Assembly: GCF_022549215.1 (NCBI RefSeq)
Contig: NZ_JAKZFC010000004.1
Span: 234,999-298,998 of the forward strand
Length of the DNA: 64,000 nucleotides
Direction: 5' to 3'
Source of the DNA: Solibacillus palustris
GTDB lineage: Bacteria; Bacillota; Bacilli; Bacillales_A; Planococcaceae
The notes under the pieces were generated by a model. The model searched no databases, was not told the DNA's origin, and worked only from the letters and a program-made list of their open reading frames with translations. Of this stretch, positions 25,940 through 34,564 are shown in pieces (the stretch's first letter is position 1; the number at the start of each line of letters is the position of its first letter). Position numbers and translations under genes: made by a program.

Positions 25940-26767
25940 TTAATCAGTAGGCTTATTTTTTTCCCATATATACCACGGTAATTTATAATCCATTTTCTTA
26001 CCCTGTGTACTATTTTTATCTGTTACTATCCAATTGCCATCTTTCTTTTGTACTTTATAAATTACATTTGTCCCATCAGACTTTTTAAAGAGCATATAAC
26101 CAGTGTTGTCTTTTATAAAGGTTACAGGGTCAATAACATTTTTATTTGGTATCTTTCTCTCAGGAAACAATATGTTGGTTGCTATTTCTTCTGCAATATT
26201 AAAAAGAGATTTAAATTCATTATTTATGTCTGCTTGGTATTGCAATTGATCGTATGTGTAAGAAGAGTAAGATCCTAAATTCAAATTAAAAGACTGTATT
26301 ATATCTGAAAGTGTTGCTTTATAAAATTCATTTATATCCTTTTCTAATTGATCGCCCTCATGTTGAAAGCTAATGGTTTTAACCTCCAAGGGACTTATAT
26401 TAAAAGTCATTGTTTCCTTACCATAAGGAGGATCATGTGCATGTTCAAAAGTTGTGACTTGGACTTCTACATTAAAACCGCCCTCATGCTCTCTCGTAAT
26501 ACTCAGAATTTTTTCATCCTCAAATTGTTTGGGATAGCCATAATAATTAATAACTTCTTTAATTATGGATGGGAATAGTGTTGTAATTAAAGTATCATAA
26601 ATAAGTTTATAATCAGGTTGCTCACTTTGGGAAATAAGATTTCCTGAAGTTGTTAACAAAGCATCTTTGTATAAGTCTTCATTCGGGGGTTTTTCTGTAA
26701 CCATTTCATGGCTAGTAAAAAAGATACTAAGAAGAACAAAAGATAATATTCCCAGGACAATCTTCAT
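25940..26767 (-). CDS. DUF3888 domain protein with signal peptide
   Basis: 275 residues. A hydrophobic N-terminus (about 1-20) indicates export. The N-terminal half carries the DUF3888 pattern: EDLYKDALLTT ... TTLFPSIIKEVINYYGYPKQ, then VQVTTFEHAHDPPYGKETMT and FNISPLEVKTISFQHEGD. The C-terminal half is similar to longer Bacillus DUF3888 proteins. The function is unknown; a secreted or surface-bound role is likely. It is a single gene between sites 6 and 7. Confidence 0.8.
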   Translation of the reverse strand: MKIVLGILSFVLLSIFFTSHEMVTEKPPNEDLYKDALLTTSGNLISQSEQPDYKLIYDTLITTLFPSIIKEVINYYGYPKQFEDEKILSITREHEGGFNVEVQVTTFEHAHDPPYGKETMTFNISPLEVKTISFQHEGDQLEKDINEFYKATLSDIIQSFNLNLGSYSSYTYDQLQYQADINNEFKSLFNIAEEIATNILFPERKIPNKNVIDPVTFIKDNTGYMLFKKSDGTNVIYKVQKKDGNWIVTDKNSTQGKKMDYKLPWYIWEKNKPTD

Positions 26768-26825
26768 CGAATACTCCTTTAATATAGAGTTAATTAATGA
26801 GTATTTTCCCCTGAAATCATATAAT

Positions 26826-27001
26826 TATTCTTCAACAATATGGCCCGATTGTTGAACAACGCTATTGAACTAACCTGCCCCGTTAGTTTAAGTGTAACAC
26901 TTCACAATGGATCACCGAAGCCTACTTGATGTTTTAGACATAAAAATAGACCATCGAAATGATGGTCTTGTTTATCTAAAGCACCACGTTAGCTTAATAA
27001 G
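26826..27001. repeat. cassette-site 7 (D, A, long spacer with terminator, B)
   Basis: D core TTCAACAATA..GGCCC..ATTGTTGAA at 26830-26855; A core at 26865-26891; first copy of an 88-nt spacer (26891-26970) ending with minus-strand terminator GACCATC ATTTC GATGGTC; B-type core at 26971-26998. Confidence 0.85.
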
Positions 27002-27020
27002 GATTCTCTATTTCTATTTA

Positions 27021-27395
27021 TTATTCATTCCTAAAGTCATAGGTATCATCAATAGCAATTTCTATACCATTAACAATAATCGTTCCATTATTTATCCATC
27101 GAACCTCTTTAACATTTGGCATCACTAGAAAAATATTCTTTCTCAAACCAGAGTTAAAATCTTCTAGCACCCCGACATATGTTACGTCGTTATGGAATAT
27201 TAAACCTCCGTTAAAATAAACCGTTATACTTTTCTCCCCATCTGGTGAAATATAAATACCTTCTTCATTATTCTCATTCACTTGAATCTGATTTAGCGTT
27301 GGGTTTAATGTTTGATAAAAAAATAATATGCCAAACAAAGTAATGATTGCAAAAACTAATAATAAAATTTTTATTAACTTACTCATTTTATTCAT
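27021..27395 (-). CDS. DUF5412-type membrane-anchored protein
   Basis: 124 residues, with an N-terminal helix (about 8-26) that anchors or exports the protein. The remainder has the DUF5412 pattern: GIYISPDGEKSITVYFNGG, then NIFLVMPNVKEVRWINNGTI and VNGIEIAIDDTYDFRNE. The start is taken at ATG 27395, with GGGAG close upstream; the next ATG three codons on is possible. It is a single gene between sites 7 and 8. Confidence 0.75.
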   Translation of the reverse strand: MNKMSKLIKILLLVFAIITLFGILFFYQTLNPTLNQIQVNENNEEGIYISPDGEKSITVYFNGGLIFHNDVTYVGVLEDFNSGLRKNIFLVMPNVKEVRWINNGTIIVNGIEIAIDDTYDFRNE

Positions 27396-27514
27396 CGTCT
27401 CCCTAAAATCATTAATATTAGTATTTCGATACAAATATTTCACCTATTTTGAGGACGTAATCAACACTGTTGAAGTTCGAATTTTCTTTCAACTCATAGC
27501 GAATTTCTAAAATT

Positions 27515-27590
27515 TCTTATTCAACTAACCTGCCAGTTAGTTTAATAAAAAAATGCATCCAAAACGGTGTTTGGGGACTTCTTGAAACGT
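27515..27590. repeat. cassette-site 8, part 1 (A core and E-type palindrome)
   Basis: A core TTCAACTAAC CTGCCA GTTAGTTTAA at 27520-27545, then CCAAAACGGTGTTTGG at 27559-27574, a relative of the CCAAAGCGTCGTTTGG element. A B-type core (GCACTAAAGCACCAGATAG) at 27594-27617 overlaps the 3' end of the next gene. Confidence 0.75.
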
Positions 27591-27615
27591 TTGTTGCACT
27601 AAAGCACCAGATAGT

Positions 27616-27843
27616 TTAATTACCTTTCTTGAAAGACAGAATAAATAAGACGATACCAACAAGAAAAAATAGCCATGTAAAATGGTTATCGGATAACGGC
27701 ATTGTTTGTGGAATAGTATCCCACGTTCCAGTATGAATTTGTGCTGACCAATATACATATGCAGTTAAGCGTTCAATCGTAAAAATTAGTCCACTAGTTA
27801 AAATGAATAACGATCCTAAAATTAGACTTGTTTTTTTATCCAA
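27616..27843 (-). CDS. small two-helix membrane protein (cassette gene)
   Basis: 75 residues with two membrane helices (about 7-26 and 53-71) and an external loop HTGTWDTIPQTMPLSDNH. The stop codon overlaps the B-type core of site 8. GGAGG precedes TTG 27843. The function is unknown. Confidence 0.65.
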   Translation of the reverse strand: MDKKTSLILGSLFILTSGLIFTIERLTAYVYWSAQIHTGTWDTIPQTMPLSDNHFTWLFFLVGIVLFILSFKKGN

Positions 27844-27923
27844 AAGATTACCTCCTATGTACTACATTATTAGTTGAAGTATAACCTTCCCAAAACCTCG
27901 TGGAAACATTTCACAAAAGAATG

Positions 27924-28032
27924 TTATTCAACAATATGGCCCTTTAATGAAAACGAACGCTGATACTTATTACAGAATCGCGCCCGATTGTGGAAGATCG
28001 TTTTTCAACTAAAGCCCCCGTAATTGAAGTAT
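27924..28032. repeat. cassette-site 9 (D, C, B)
   Basis: D core TTCAACAATATGGCCCTTTA at 27926, C core GAATCGCGCCCGATTGTGGAA at 27974-27994, B core TTCAACTAAAGCCCCCGTAA at 28003. Element order differs from the other sites, probably through rearrangement. Confidence 0.7.
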
Positions 28033-28064
28033 AGGAAATAAAAAAAGCAGGTTTACACCGTAAT

Positions 28065-28210
28065 AGATTGTCTCTATATACAGTTTTTTTCAGATAACAC
28101 ACTCTGCAAAATCTCGAAAAGTCCTATCGTAGCTATGTTTATATAGCTTCGCATAAAAAGCTGTATAAACAATATTCAAAGGAAAACCCAAACTTTCATT
28201 TGGGACGATT
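28065..28210. repeat. diverged 130-nt intergenic repeat, copy 1 (F)
   Basis: The sequence from TGTCTCTATATACAG through GTAGCTATGTTTATAT and GCATAAAAAGCTGTATA to the hairpin CCCAAA..TTTGGGACG is related to 49307-49510. It probably ends in a terminator. It lies upstream of the lipoprotein gene. Confidence 0.5.
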
Positions 28211-28269
28211 TTCTGTATAGAAGTGCATTTAAATATATGGTTAGGTAAAATACAATGAAGGGGGAATGC

Positions 28270-28749
28270 ATGATGAAAAAATTAACTTTATTATTGTTGA
28301 TGGTCATTTCGGTTATTGGATTGAGTGCCTGTCAAAAAGATAAAAGTGTAAGTGAAGATGATATAAAGGCTTTTTTAAAAGAGTATAAAACTATAATTTA
28401 TACAGCAGATTCACAGAACCCGACAGACTATTCAAAGCTTTTAGAGGACGTAAAACCTTACGTAAATGAAGAAGTGTATGAAAAACATGAAAAGAACGGA
28501 ATTTTTAATTTTCCAAATCACTTTGCCACTGAAAACCAAACAGATGTGAAGTTAAACGATGTCAAAATTGATACTATCAAAGAAAAAGATAATAATTTCG
28601 AAATCGCATATACAATGTTTGTGACAATTGGTAAGCAAAATGTTGAAAAAACAGGTGAAATGACCATTCTCAACGAAGAAGATAACAAGTTCATCGTTAC
28701 TTATGATTGGGAAAATCCTGTTACAGTAGATAATAAAAAATTCAAGTAA
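28270..28749 (+). CDS. lipoprotein, unknown (only plus-strand gene of the array)
   Basis: 159 residues. The signal peptide MMKKLTLLLLMVISVIG ends in lipobox LSAC, so the mature protein starts at a lipid-modified Cys. The remainder is Lys/Asp-rich with a repeated-strand C-terminal half (FEIAYTMFVTIGKQNVEKTG). ATG 28270 follows AAGGGGG. It resembles other small Bacillus lipoproteins of unknown role. It is the only gene in this stretch on the plus strand. Confidence 0.75.
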   Translation: MMKKLTLLLLMVISVIGLSACQKDKSVSEDDIKAFLKEYKTIIYTADSQNPTDYSKLLEDVKPYVNEEVYEKHEKNGIFNFPNHFATENQTDVKLNDVKIDTIKEKDNNFEIAYTMFVTIGKQNVEKTGEMTILNEEDNKFIVTYDWENPVTVDNKKFK

Positions 28750-28856
28750 GCAAATACCCCTTTGCGTTTTAATTTTAGGCTGTTTTCGTAAAGATTGTTA
28801 CTTATACGAATTTGATAAATGTCCAATCTAATTAGCCACAAAAGAGCATTAAGATA

Positions 28857-28898
28857 AAAAAGAAGCGAACCTCAATGTGCGATTTGCTTCTTTTAATT
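28857..28898. terminator. intrinsic terminator (bidirectional)
   Basis: AAAAGAAGCGAA..TTTGCTTCTTTT hairpin with A/T runs on both sides, between the convergent lipoprotein and small membrane protein genes. Confidence 0.75.
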
Positions 28899-28952
28899 AG
28901 GCTCTTTTCTCGATAATTGTTGCTTATGTTGTCCTGTAAAAAAAGCTCGTTA

Positions 28953-29186
28953 TTAATTGGTAATTATTAATATAACAAAAACTAAAGTCAATACAATAAT
29001 ACTGATTAAGGATGCAACTTTTATATAACGAATAGCACCCTCGGAAATTTCTGGTTCTTCTTTATACATCCATCTTTTTCCCCGTAGTAAACTTTCTTCT
29101 GGACAGAAATAGCTCCAAATTAGTACCCCGTACAAGGGAATTAATAAAATAAAAATGATAAATAATTCTCCCAGCTTCTCCACCAT
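28953..29186 (-). CDS. small two-helix membrane protein
   Basis: 77 residues with helices at about 7-27 and 52-75 and a conserved-looking middle, CPEESLLRGKRWMYKEEPEI. It looks like a small Bacillus membrane protein family, but I cannot name it. It lies between the lipoprotein gene and cassette site 10. Confidence 0.6.
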   Translation of the reverse strand: MVEKLGELFIIFILLIPLYGVLIWSYFCPEESLLRGKRWMYKEEPEISEGAIRYIKVASLISIIVLTLVFVILIITN

Positions 29187-29365
29187 CTTTACGTCCCCCT
29201 AGATATACCCTATTAATGACCTTATATATAATTTCTGTTTGTTTTGAAGTGATGCGTCATTCGTTCAATAGCAACAATCTTTTAGAAAACAGCCTAATTT
29301 TATAATAAATAATATGTTCCAAAACGGAAATAGCTCCAAAATAATCCATACCAAGTTAATTATAC

Positions 29366-29440
29366 TACTTCAACTAAACTGCTCCGTTAGTTGAACAAGA
29401 AAAGTGAAGCTTATTCAACAATCGCGCCCGTTTGCGGTAT
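29366..29440. repeat. cassette-site 10 (A, C)
   Basis: A core TTCAACTAAA CTGCTCC GTTAGTTGAA at 29368-29394 and C core TTCAACAATCGCGCCCG at 29414. No terminator lies between them. Confidence 0.8.
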
Positions 29441-29461
29441 AACTTCTATCCCATTTTTAAA

Positions 29462-30124
29462 TCATTCAGCATCGTTACCTTTATCATATAAATCTTTTAT
29501 GGGTATTACATCGGTTTTATCTTTATATTGAATAGTTACCTTATCTTCATCCGTTAGTTTCTTCTTCTTCCCATTGTACAGTATTAATGTGTTTTCATCT
29601 GCAAATGTGAAAGAAATACCACTCCCATTTTTTAGGAGTTTCGCTGAGGTAGAGAAATCGTTCCTTTTTTCATACACAAATATAGTATCTGTATATCCCT
29701 CATCTGTTTTTGCATCCGTTAAAATTATATAATGATTGTCCTTTTCTGCTTTGAATAAGAGCGTAGCCATCGCGCCCTGACTCTGAATGTTTGTTTCAAC
29801 ATTACTGGAACTTGCTTGCCACATATTTACAAACACAAAGTAATAAGCAGTTATCAGAACAAGAAACATTGCTAGTAGTGATGATACGATAACTAAGATC
29901 TTTTTTCTATTTTTGGAGCGTACCTTTTTGAAATAATCAATGTTCCTTTTATCTTTTCTTCTCTCATTTTCATCTTCTGAAAATAAATCTCCCTTCATTT
30001 TGTTTAAATAATTTCGGCATTCTTCACATTGATCCATATGTTTTTCTATCTGTTCGTTTGTTTCTTCACTTGTTAATTTATCAACATAAGCAGGAGCCAA
30101 ATCCTTAAATACACTATGTTTCAT
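29462..30124 (-). CDS. anti-sigma factor with zinc-finger N-terminus
   Basis: About 220 residues. The N-terminal cytoplasmic zf-HC2 motif HMDQCEECRNYL (His-x3-Cys-x2-Cys) is typical of ZAS-type anti-sigma factors. A membrane helix (about 73-97) and an extracellular sensor domain follow. It would hold the adjacent ECF sigma factor inactive. The start ATG 30124 lies just downstream of the sigma gene stop (30129), an arrangement usual for translationally coupled sigma/anti-sigma pairs. Confidence 0.85.
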   Translation of the reverse strand: MKHSVFKDLAPAYVDKLTSEETNEQIEKHMDQCEECRNYLNKMKGDLFSEDENERRKDKRNIDYFKKVRSKNRKKILVIVSSLLAMFLVLITAYYFVFVNMWQASSSNVETNIQSQGAMATLLFKAEKDNHYIILTDAKTDEGYTDTIFVYEKRNDFSTSAKLLKNGSGISFTFADENTLILYNGKKKKLTDEDKVTIQYKDKTDVIPIKDLYDKGNDAE

Positions 30125-30128
30125 AACC

Positions 30129-30611
30129 CTACTCACCCTTTCTGATTTCAAGTTTTGCTCTATAAAAAGTCACTCTTGCCCAGTTTTCTGTCCTTTCAAA
30201 AATTGAACCAATTTCTTTGAACGATAAGTCACCCAACAATCTTAAATAAAGTATTTCTCGTTTATCCTCACTGAGTTGATGAGCCTTTTTAAAAAACATA
30301 ACTTTATCCTCGTTTTTTATATACTCATCTTCCAAGTCGTAAAATGTTGTGCTTTCACTTTTTAGTGAGTCCTTCAATTGTTGGTTTTTATTTTTATGGT
30401 TTAATTCTTGCAGCCATACGTTTTTAGCAATTGCACAGAGCCACGTGGAAAACTTGGCTTTACCATTATCGTGAAAGTTATTAATGGATTTAATCGCTTG
30501 ATAAAATGTTTCTTGAGTTAGCTCCTCTGCTAAATCAAGGTTGTTTGTTAAAGTTAACAAGTATTTAAAAATAAAATCCCCATAATCTTTGTATATATTG
30601 TCCTTATCCAC
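30129..30611 (-). CDS. ECF-type RNA polymerase sigma factor
   Basis: 160 residues. Region 2 includes the DLAEELTQETFYQAI and FSTWLCAIAKNVWLQEL helices. Region 4 is LSEDKREILYLRLLGDLSFK followed by EIGSIFERTENWARVTFYRA. The sequence recalls SigV/SigZ-like ECF factors but cannot be placed exactly. GTG 30611 with GGGAGG 6 nt upstream is chosen over GTG 30617. It forms a two-gene unit with the anti-sigma factor and occupies one cassette between sites 10 and 11. Confidence 0.88.
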   Translation of the reverse strand: MDKDNIYKDYGDFIFKYLLTLTNNLDLAEELTQETFYQAIKSINNFHDNGKAKFSTWLCAIAKNVWLQELNHKNKNQQLKDSLKSESTTFYDLEDEYIKNEDKVMFFKKAHQLSEDKREILYLRLLGDLSFKEIGSIFERTENWARVTFYRAKLEIRKGE

Positions 30612-30715
30612 TGCCACCCTCCCTTTTCCGTCTGGCCATTCACCTATGTATCACAAAATTATTGATTTCGTTACAACATTAAAAAAAAATGCATCTTAAT
30701 AACAGATGCAGATAT

Positions 30716-30855
30716 TCACTTATTCAATTAAATGGCCCGATTGTTGAACACAAGTTAAACAACGCTATTCAACTAACCTGCTGCGTTAGCACAATAAGGA
30801 AAAAAAGCTGTCTATGCATCTCATTGATCTTGAACTAACGCACTCGTTGTTTTAA
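30716..30855. repeat. cassette-site 11 (D, A, terminator-like, B)
   Basis: D core TTCAATTAAATGGCCCGATT at 30724; A core TTCAACTAAC CTGCTGC GTTAG at 30769; a decayed hairpin AAAAAGCTGTCTATGCATCTC; B-like core TTGAACTAACGCACTCGTTG at 30830. Confidence 0.8.
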
Positions 30856-30860
30856 AAGGG

Positions 30861-31388
30861 TTAAACCAATTTATACATAAGAATGTCATCTACATATAAG
30901 TCATCGCTAAACTTAACTTCTTTAATTTTACGTCCTTCCTCTACAAATCCCACACTTTTGTATAAGGCTATTGCCCTCTGATTTGTTGATAAAACCCCTA
31001 AACTTACTTTCTCAATGAAAGGATTCTGTTCTGCCCAGTTTAAAAGTTCTTTAATAAGGAGTTTTCCAATACCCATATCTCGATAATCTTTCTTTACCAT
31101 TGTCGTAAAATAACCAGTATGAGCAATCCTTTTGTTATTTTTTGACCGAAATACAATCAAACCAATAACTTTCCCTTTAATTTCTGCCACAATTATTGTT
31201 TCTCTTTTATTTTCTAAAATTTTCTGTATCCAACTTCTTTGTTGCTCCGTTGTCTCTTCAAATTCTTCTGAAACAGAAATCATAAATTCGTTTTCTGAAA
31301 CAACTTCCCTTTGAATTTCTAACACGGCTTCTGCATCATCTAAATCTCCTGTTCTTAGAGAGACTTGAATATTATTTTTTTTCATCAT
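30861..31388 (-). CDS. GNAT acetyltransferase (cassette gene)
   Basis: A 175-residue GNAT. VSLRTGDLDDAEAVLEIQRE opens the fold, GYFTTMVKKDYRDMGIGKLL contains the acetyl-CoA loop YRDMGIG, and VLSTNQRAIALYKSVGF completes it. ATG 31388, with GGGG upstream, is preferred to an earlier in-frame start at 31430. The substrate is unknown. It lies between sites 11 and 12. Confidence 0.85.
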   Translation of the reverse strand: MMKKNNIQVSLRTGDLDDAEAVLEIQREVVSENEFMISVSEEFEETTEQQRSWIQKILENKRETIIVAEIKGKVIGLIVFRSKNNKRIAHTGYFTTMVKKDYRDMGIGKLLIKELLNWAEQNPFIEKVSLGVLSTNQRAIALYKSVGFVEEGRKIKEVKFSDDLYVDDILMYKLV

Positions 31389-31449
31389 TATTAGCCCCTT
31401 CCCCCCTACATTTATTAATAGTAATTCCATAAATAGTTTTAGATACCTT

Positions 31450-31586
31450 TTTTCATCAACCCGCTCCGTTAGTTTAAGTGTAACATTTCACAATGGATCA
31501 CCGAAGCCTACTTGATGTTTTAGACATAAAAATAGACCATCGAAATGATGGTCTTGATTAACTAAAGCCCCCGTTAGTTCAACAAC
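31450..31586. repeat. cassette-site 12 (A, long spacer with terminator, B)
   Basis: A core (CATCAACCCGCTCCGTTAG) at 31454, a second copy of the 88-nt spacer (31474-31556) with its minus-strand terminator, and B core CTAAAGCCCCCGTTAGTTC at 31562. Confidence 0.85.
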
Positions 31587-31649
31587 GGGAAAAATGATTT
31601 AACTATTTTATTCAAATAAATTAGTCGAAAAAATACCAACGACAATTAA

Positions 31650-31880
31650 CTAAGATATGCTCCAAAATATTAAACTTACAAAACGGCTATTGAGTGCATG
31701 AATTGTCAGTGCTAAAGATGGTAAGTATATAGCAATGGCTAGGAGCATCATAGGATTAAGTAACGTCCCTTGAAGCCAATGTTCATTTAACTCATAATTC
31801 ATTTTAATTAATAAAGCAGCTACTACACTTAAAATTACAGCAATGATGCCACTTAAAGAGCGTTTTGCTACTCTCATCAT
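31650..31880 (-). CDS. small two-helix membrane protein (cassette gene)
   Basis: 76 residues with hydrophobic helices at about 9-26 and 43-63. GAGGTG lies 4-5 nt before ATG 31880. Family and role are unknown. It is a single gene between sites 12 and 13. Confidence 0.6.
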   Translation of the reverse strand: MMRVAKRSLSGIIAVILSVVAALLIKMNYELNEHWLQGTLLNPMMLLAIAIYLPSLALTIHALNSRFVSLIFWSIS

Positions 31881-31896
31881 TCTTCACCTCAATTAC

Positions 31897-31932
31897 TTAT
31901 TAAGCAATCCTGCTCCGTTAGTCCAATAAGTA
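31897..31932. repeat. cassette-site 13 (degenerate A)
   Basis: TTATTAAGCAATCCTGCTCC followed by GTTAGTCCAATAAG: right half of an A core with a diverged left arm. Confidence 0.6.
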
Positions 31933-31989
31933 AGTTAAAGATACGTAACATTTTGAGATTCATACGAAAACTCGAAAATTGGATTGGAT

Positions 31990-32601
31990 TTAATAAAAGT
32001 CGTCGAATTCTGAGCTTATTTTCTGAATTTCTTTGTTTGATAATTCAAAGAAAACATCTTGAGATACTTCTAATTTGAGAGCATCGTCTTTTTGCATACC
32101 AGAGTAAATTCCGCGTAATATCCTCCCAGTCAATCCATGGGAAATGGCGATCACTTTAGGTTCATTTTTCACACTATCAAGCCAAGCAGTCAATCGGTTC
32201 TCAACAGCTTCATAACTTTCTCCATCAGGCGAATTAAAAAACCAACCATATAAATCTGTGTTATTAAATAGGTTGGGCCAAGATAACTCGATTTCTTTAG
32301 ATGTTAATCCAGCCCATGATCCTACAGCAACCTCACTTAAGCGATTATCCTTTTCCACCTTTTTAATATCGTATCCTATTGTTTCACAGATAATTTCGGT
32401 ACTCTGTAAAGCTCTCCCCAGTGGACTAGAAACAATTCTCCACTCATTTGGATCTCCAATAATAATTTTTAATAATTTTGCATTTCGTTCAACTTGTTCT
32501 ATCCCATTGTCGGTTAATGGGGAATTTAATTCCCCTTGATACCGACCTTGGGTATTAAAAACCGTTTCTCCATGACGAAGTAGGTATATTATTTGACTCA
32601 A
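31990..32601 (-). CDS. histidine phosphatase family protein
   Basis: A 203-residue phosphoglycerate-mutase-like phosphatase. The catalytic LLRHGETVFNTQGRYQG is at residues 7-23, the acid region is RLSEVAVGSWAG, and the second catalytic His is in VIAISHGLTGRILRG. It resembles broad-specificity or nucleotide/sugar phosphatases of the GpmB type. The substrate is not predictable. TTG 32601 follows GGGAGGG. It is a single gene between sites 13 and 14. Confidence 0.85.
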   Translation of the reverse strand: MSQIIYLLRHGETVFNTQGRYQGELNSPLTDNGIEQVERNAKLLKIIIGDPNEWRIVSSPLGRALQSTEIICETIGYDIKKVEKDNRLSEVAVGSWAGLTSKEIELSWPNLFNNTDLYGWFFNSPDGESYEAVENRLTAWLDSVKNEPKVIAISHGLTGRILRGIYSGMQKDDALKLEVSQDVFFELSNKEIQKISSEFDDFY

Positions 32602-32708
32602 ATTGATCCCTCCCCTCTAAATAATAATATAAACCAAGTTAAATCGGAATCTAAAAAATCTATTTATAAATTCTTGTTATACTCCACATAATGCGACAAT
32701 GTTCAACA

Positions 32709-32790
32709 AAAAAGCCAACAAATTGTTGACTTATCTTGTTAAACTAAACTGCTGCGTTAGTTCAAGAAGAAGAAGAAGAGCCTAAGCGGC
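32709..32790. repeat. cassette-site 14 (terminator, A)
   Basis: The minus-strand terminator hairpin GTCAACA..TGTTGGC plus T-run (32712-32731) lies beside A core TTAAACTAAA CTGCTGC GTTAGTTCAA at 32739-32765. Confidence 0.75.
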
Positions 32791-32856
32791 GCACCAAGTT
32801 TCCATTAAAGAACCCGTAGATAAATTATGATAATGCTAATACTGCTGTATCTTTAA

Positions 32857-33411
32857 TTAAAACTTATCCGATTCAAAAAAAGGCTCAATACCTATTTCTT
32901 TCAACAAGTATTTAAATAGGCTATGTTTTTCGGCTAAATGTTTTTTAGGAATCAATATTTCTTCTCTTAATCGCTTAAACATGTTCGGGTTATGTTCAGG
33001 AAACCAATCTTCATAACTAATCCCTTTTTCTTTCTCAATGTTTATCAAACAGAAGATAATATGTTCAAACATATAAGGAAATTCTTTTTCGATCTGTTCG
33101 TGATGTTCTAACAATGCATATACATAATCTTTAAAGCGATAAAAACGTATTTGATTTGAGGGATGTGAGCTACTTTGTTTTAATTCTTCCCATTCTTTTA
33201 TTGGCTGAAATACCCGGCAATAACCTGTTTCCCAAGTACCCAACATACAAGTAAATGCAGCGATTGAATATTTTCTAGTTTCAAAATCTGGGTCTCCAAA
33301 ATATTTATAATATTCCTCTTGATACCTACCATAATGTCCGCTAGTATGGAAAAAACCGATTGCAAAACCTTTCAAGCCACGTTTTGCTTGTTCGATAATA
33401 ATATTTGTCAA
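32857..33411 (-). CDS. hypothetical protein (cassette gene)
   Basis: 184 residues, soluble, rich in aromatic residues and histidine (FHTSGHYGRYQEEYYKYFGD, then ALLEHHEQIEKEFPYMFEH). There is no signal peptide, and I do not recognise the family. The mostly helical pattern suggests an all-alpha domain. It is a single gene between sites 14 and 15. Confidence 0.65.
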   Translation of the reverse strand: MTNIIIEQAKRGLKGFAIGFFHTSGHYGRYQEEYYKYFGDPDFETRKYSIAAFTCMLGTWETGYCRVFQPIKEWEELKQSSSHPSNQIRFYRFKDYVYALLEHHEQIEKEFPYMFEHIIFCLINIEKEKGISYEDWFPEHNPNMFKRLREEILIPKKHLAEKHSLFKYLLKEIGIEPFFESDKF

Positions 33412-33427
33412 CGTAACTCCCCCCCAT

Positions 33428-33517
33428 AATTCAACTAACCTGCTCCGTTAGTTTAATAAGAAAAAAAAGCTGCAAATGCAACTCAATGATCTTCAAGTAA
33501 AGCCCCCGTTAGTTATA
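33428..33517. repeat. cassette-site 15 (A, decayed terminator, B)
   Basis: A core TTCAACTAAC CTGCTCC GTTAGTTTAA at 33430-33456; spacer with AAAAAAAAGCTGC..GCAACTC, a mismatched version of the site 3 terminator; B core TTCAAGTAAAGCCCCCGTTA at 33491. Confidence 0.85.
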
Positions 33518-33564
33518 CATAAAGACTTACACAATAATTGCATATTAAGTGATGTGACAATAAG

Positions 33565-33849
33565 TCATTGTTTCTTACCTTTTCGTTCTAAAAGTATAGG
33601 TGCTATATTTAGTAAGATAGAAACAATTGTTAAAAACCATAACGCTCTGCCATAATTAGGTACTTCACCTAAAAGTGACCAATCTTCCTTTTTTACCCAC
33701 TCCGAGACAAGACTATATTCTGAACAAAGTGTTAATGCTGTAAATGATAACCCCATTGCCATCGCAAGTTTGTAATCTTTACCTGTTGCATACAAATAAA
33801 GATTTATAAAAGTTGTTACTATAGCAATTAGTCCTAATATTACCCACAT
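33565..33849 (-). CDS. small three-helix membrane protein (cassette gene)
   Basis: 94 residues with hydrophobic stretches at about 2-20, 29-48 and 68-88. LYLYATGKDYKLAMAMGLSF is a distinctive segment that I associate with small Bacillus membrane proteins of unknown function. GGAGG lies upstream of the ATG. It lies between site 15 and the second histidine phosphatase. Confidence 0.65.
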   Translation of the reverse strand: MWVILGLIAIVTTFINLYLYATGKDYKLAMAMGLSFTALTLCSEYSLVSEWVKKEDWSLLGEVPNYGRALWFLTIVSILLNIAPILLERKGKKQ

Positions 33850-33942
33850 AATGATACCTCCATTATACTTCCGTTATTTAATATAGACATAAATTGTAAT
33901 TATATGGTTCCCAAAGCGATGTTGAAGAACAAGAAATATTTT

Positions 33943-34533
33943 TTATTGGTTATTATCGCTAATACTTACATCCCACACTCTTTGAACGTTCAGTAATTCC
34001 TGTTCATTAAATTCCATTCTATAAATATCGGGTTTTGATGTGCTATATAAAAAATTCAAGTCATAGGAGCTATCGAAATATCCCATCATCAAAGTCATAA
34101 TAGCCCCGTGAGTTCCTATCACTACTTTTTTATTTTTCAAAGTATCTAATAGTTCTTTTAAAACTTTTATAGCTCTTTTTTGACAATCAGCATTTGATTC
34201 TCCTCCATCTAAGGAAAAATTTGAATCGAAAAATGACTTTTCCAAAATCTGAATTAATTCCTCATCAGCTAATCTTTTGTTCTTGGAAGAAAATACCATC
34301 TCCTTTAAATCTTCAAGGACTAAAACTTCTTGTCCTATTTGTTGAGCTATCTTTTCAACAGTCAATATTGAACGTATGTATGGACTTGAAACAACTGCAT
34401 CAATTTTTTCATCTTTAAATATGTCAGTTACTCGTTGAGCATCTAAATACCCTTTTTCCGTTAATCCTCTGGTTCTTTCATTGCCTTCTTTTGGTGATTC
34501 ACCATGTCTCACCATATAAACAACTGTACTCAA
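33943..34533 (-). CDS. histidine phosphatase family protein
   Basis: 196 residues. The catalytic motif VYMVRHGESPKEGNERTRGL is near the N-terminus, AVVSSPYIRSILTVEKIA follows, and the second His is in VVIGTHGAIMTLMMGYFDS. It differs from the other phosphatase at 31990, so this is not a recent duplication. The substrate is unknown. Only a weak boundary (CCCAAAGCGATGTTGAAG at 33910) separates it from the previous gene. Confidence 0.85.
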   Translation of the reverse strand: MSTVVYMVRHGESPKEGNERTRGLTEKGYLDAQRVTDIFKDEKIDAVVSSPYIRSILTVEKIAQQIGQEVLVLEDLKEMVFSSKNKRLADEELIQILEKSFFDSNFSLDGGESNADCQKRAIKVLKELLDTLKNKKVVIGTHGAIMTLMMGYFDSSYDLNFLYSTSKPDIYRMEFNEQELLNVQRVWDVSISDNNQ

Positions 34534-34564
34534 TATATTTCCCCCAATATGGTTCGCTTATTTT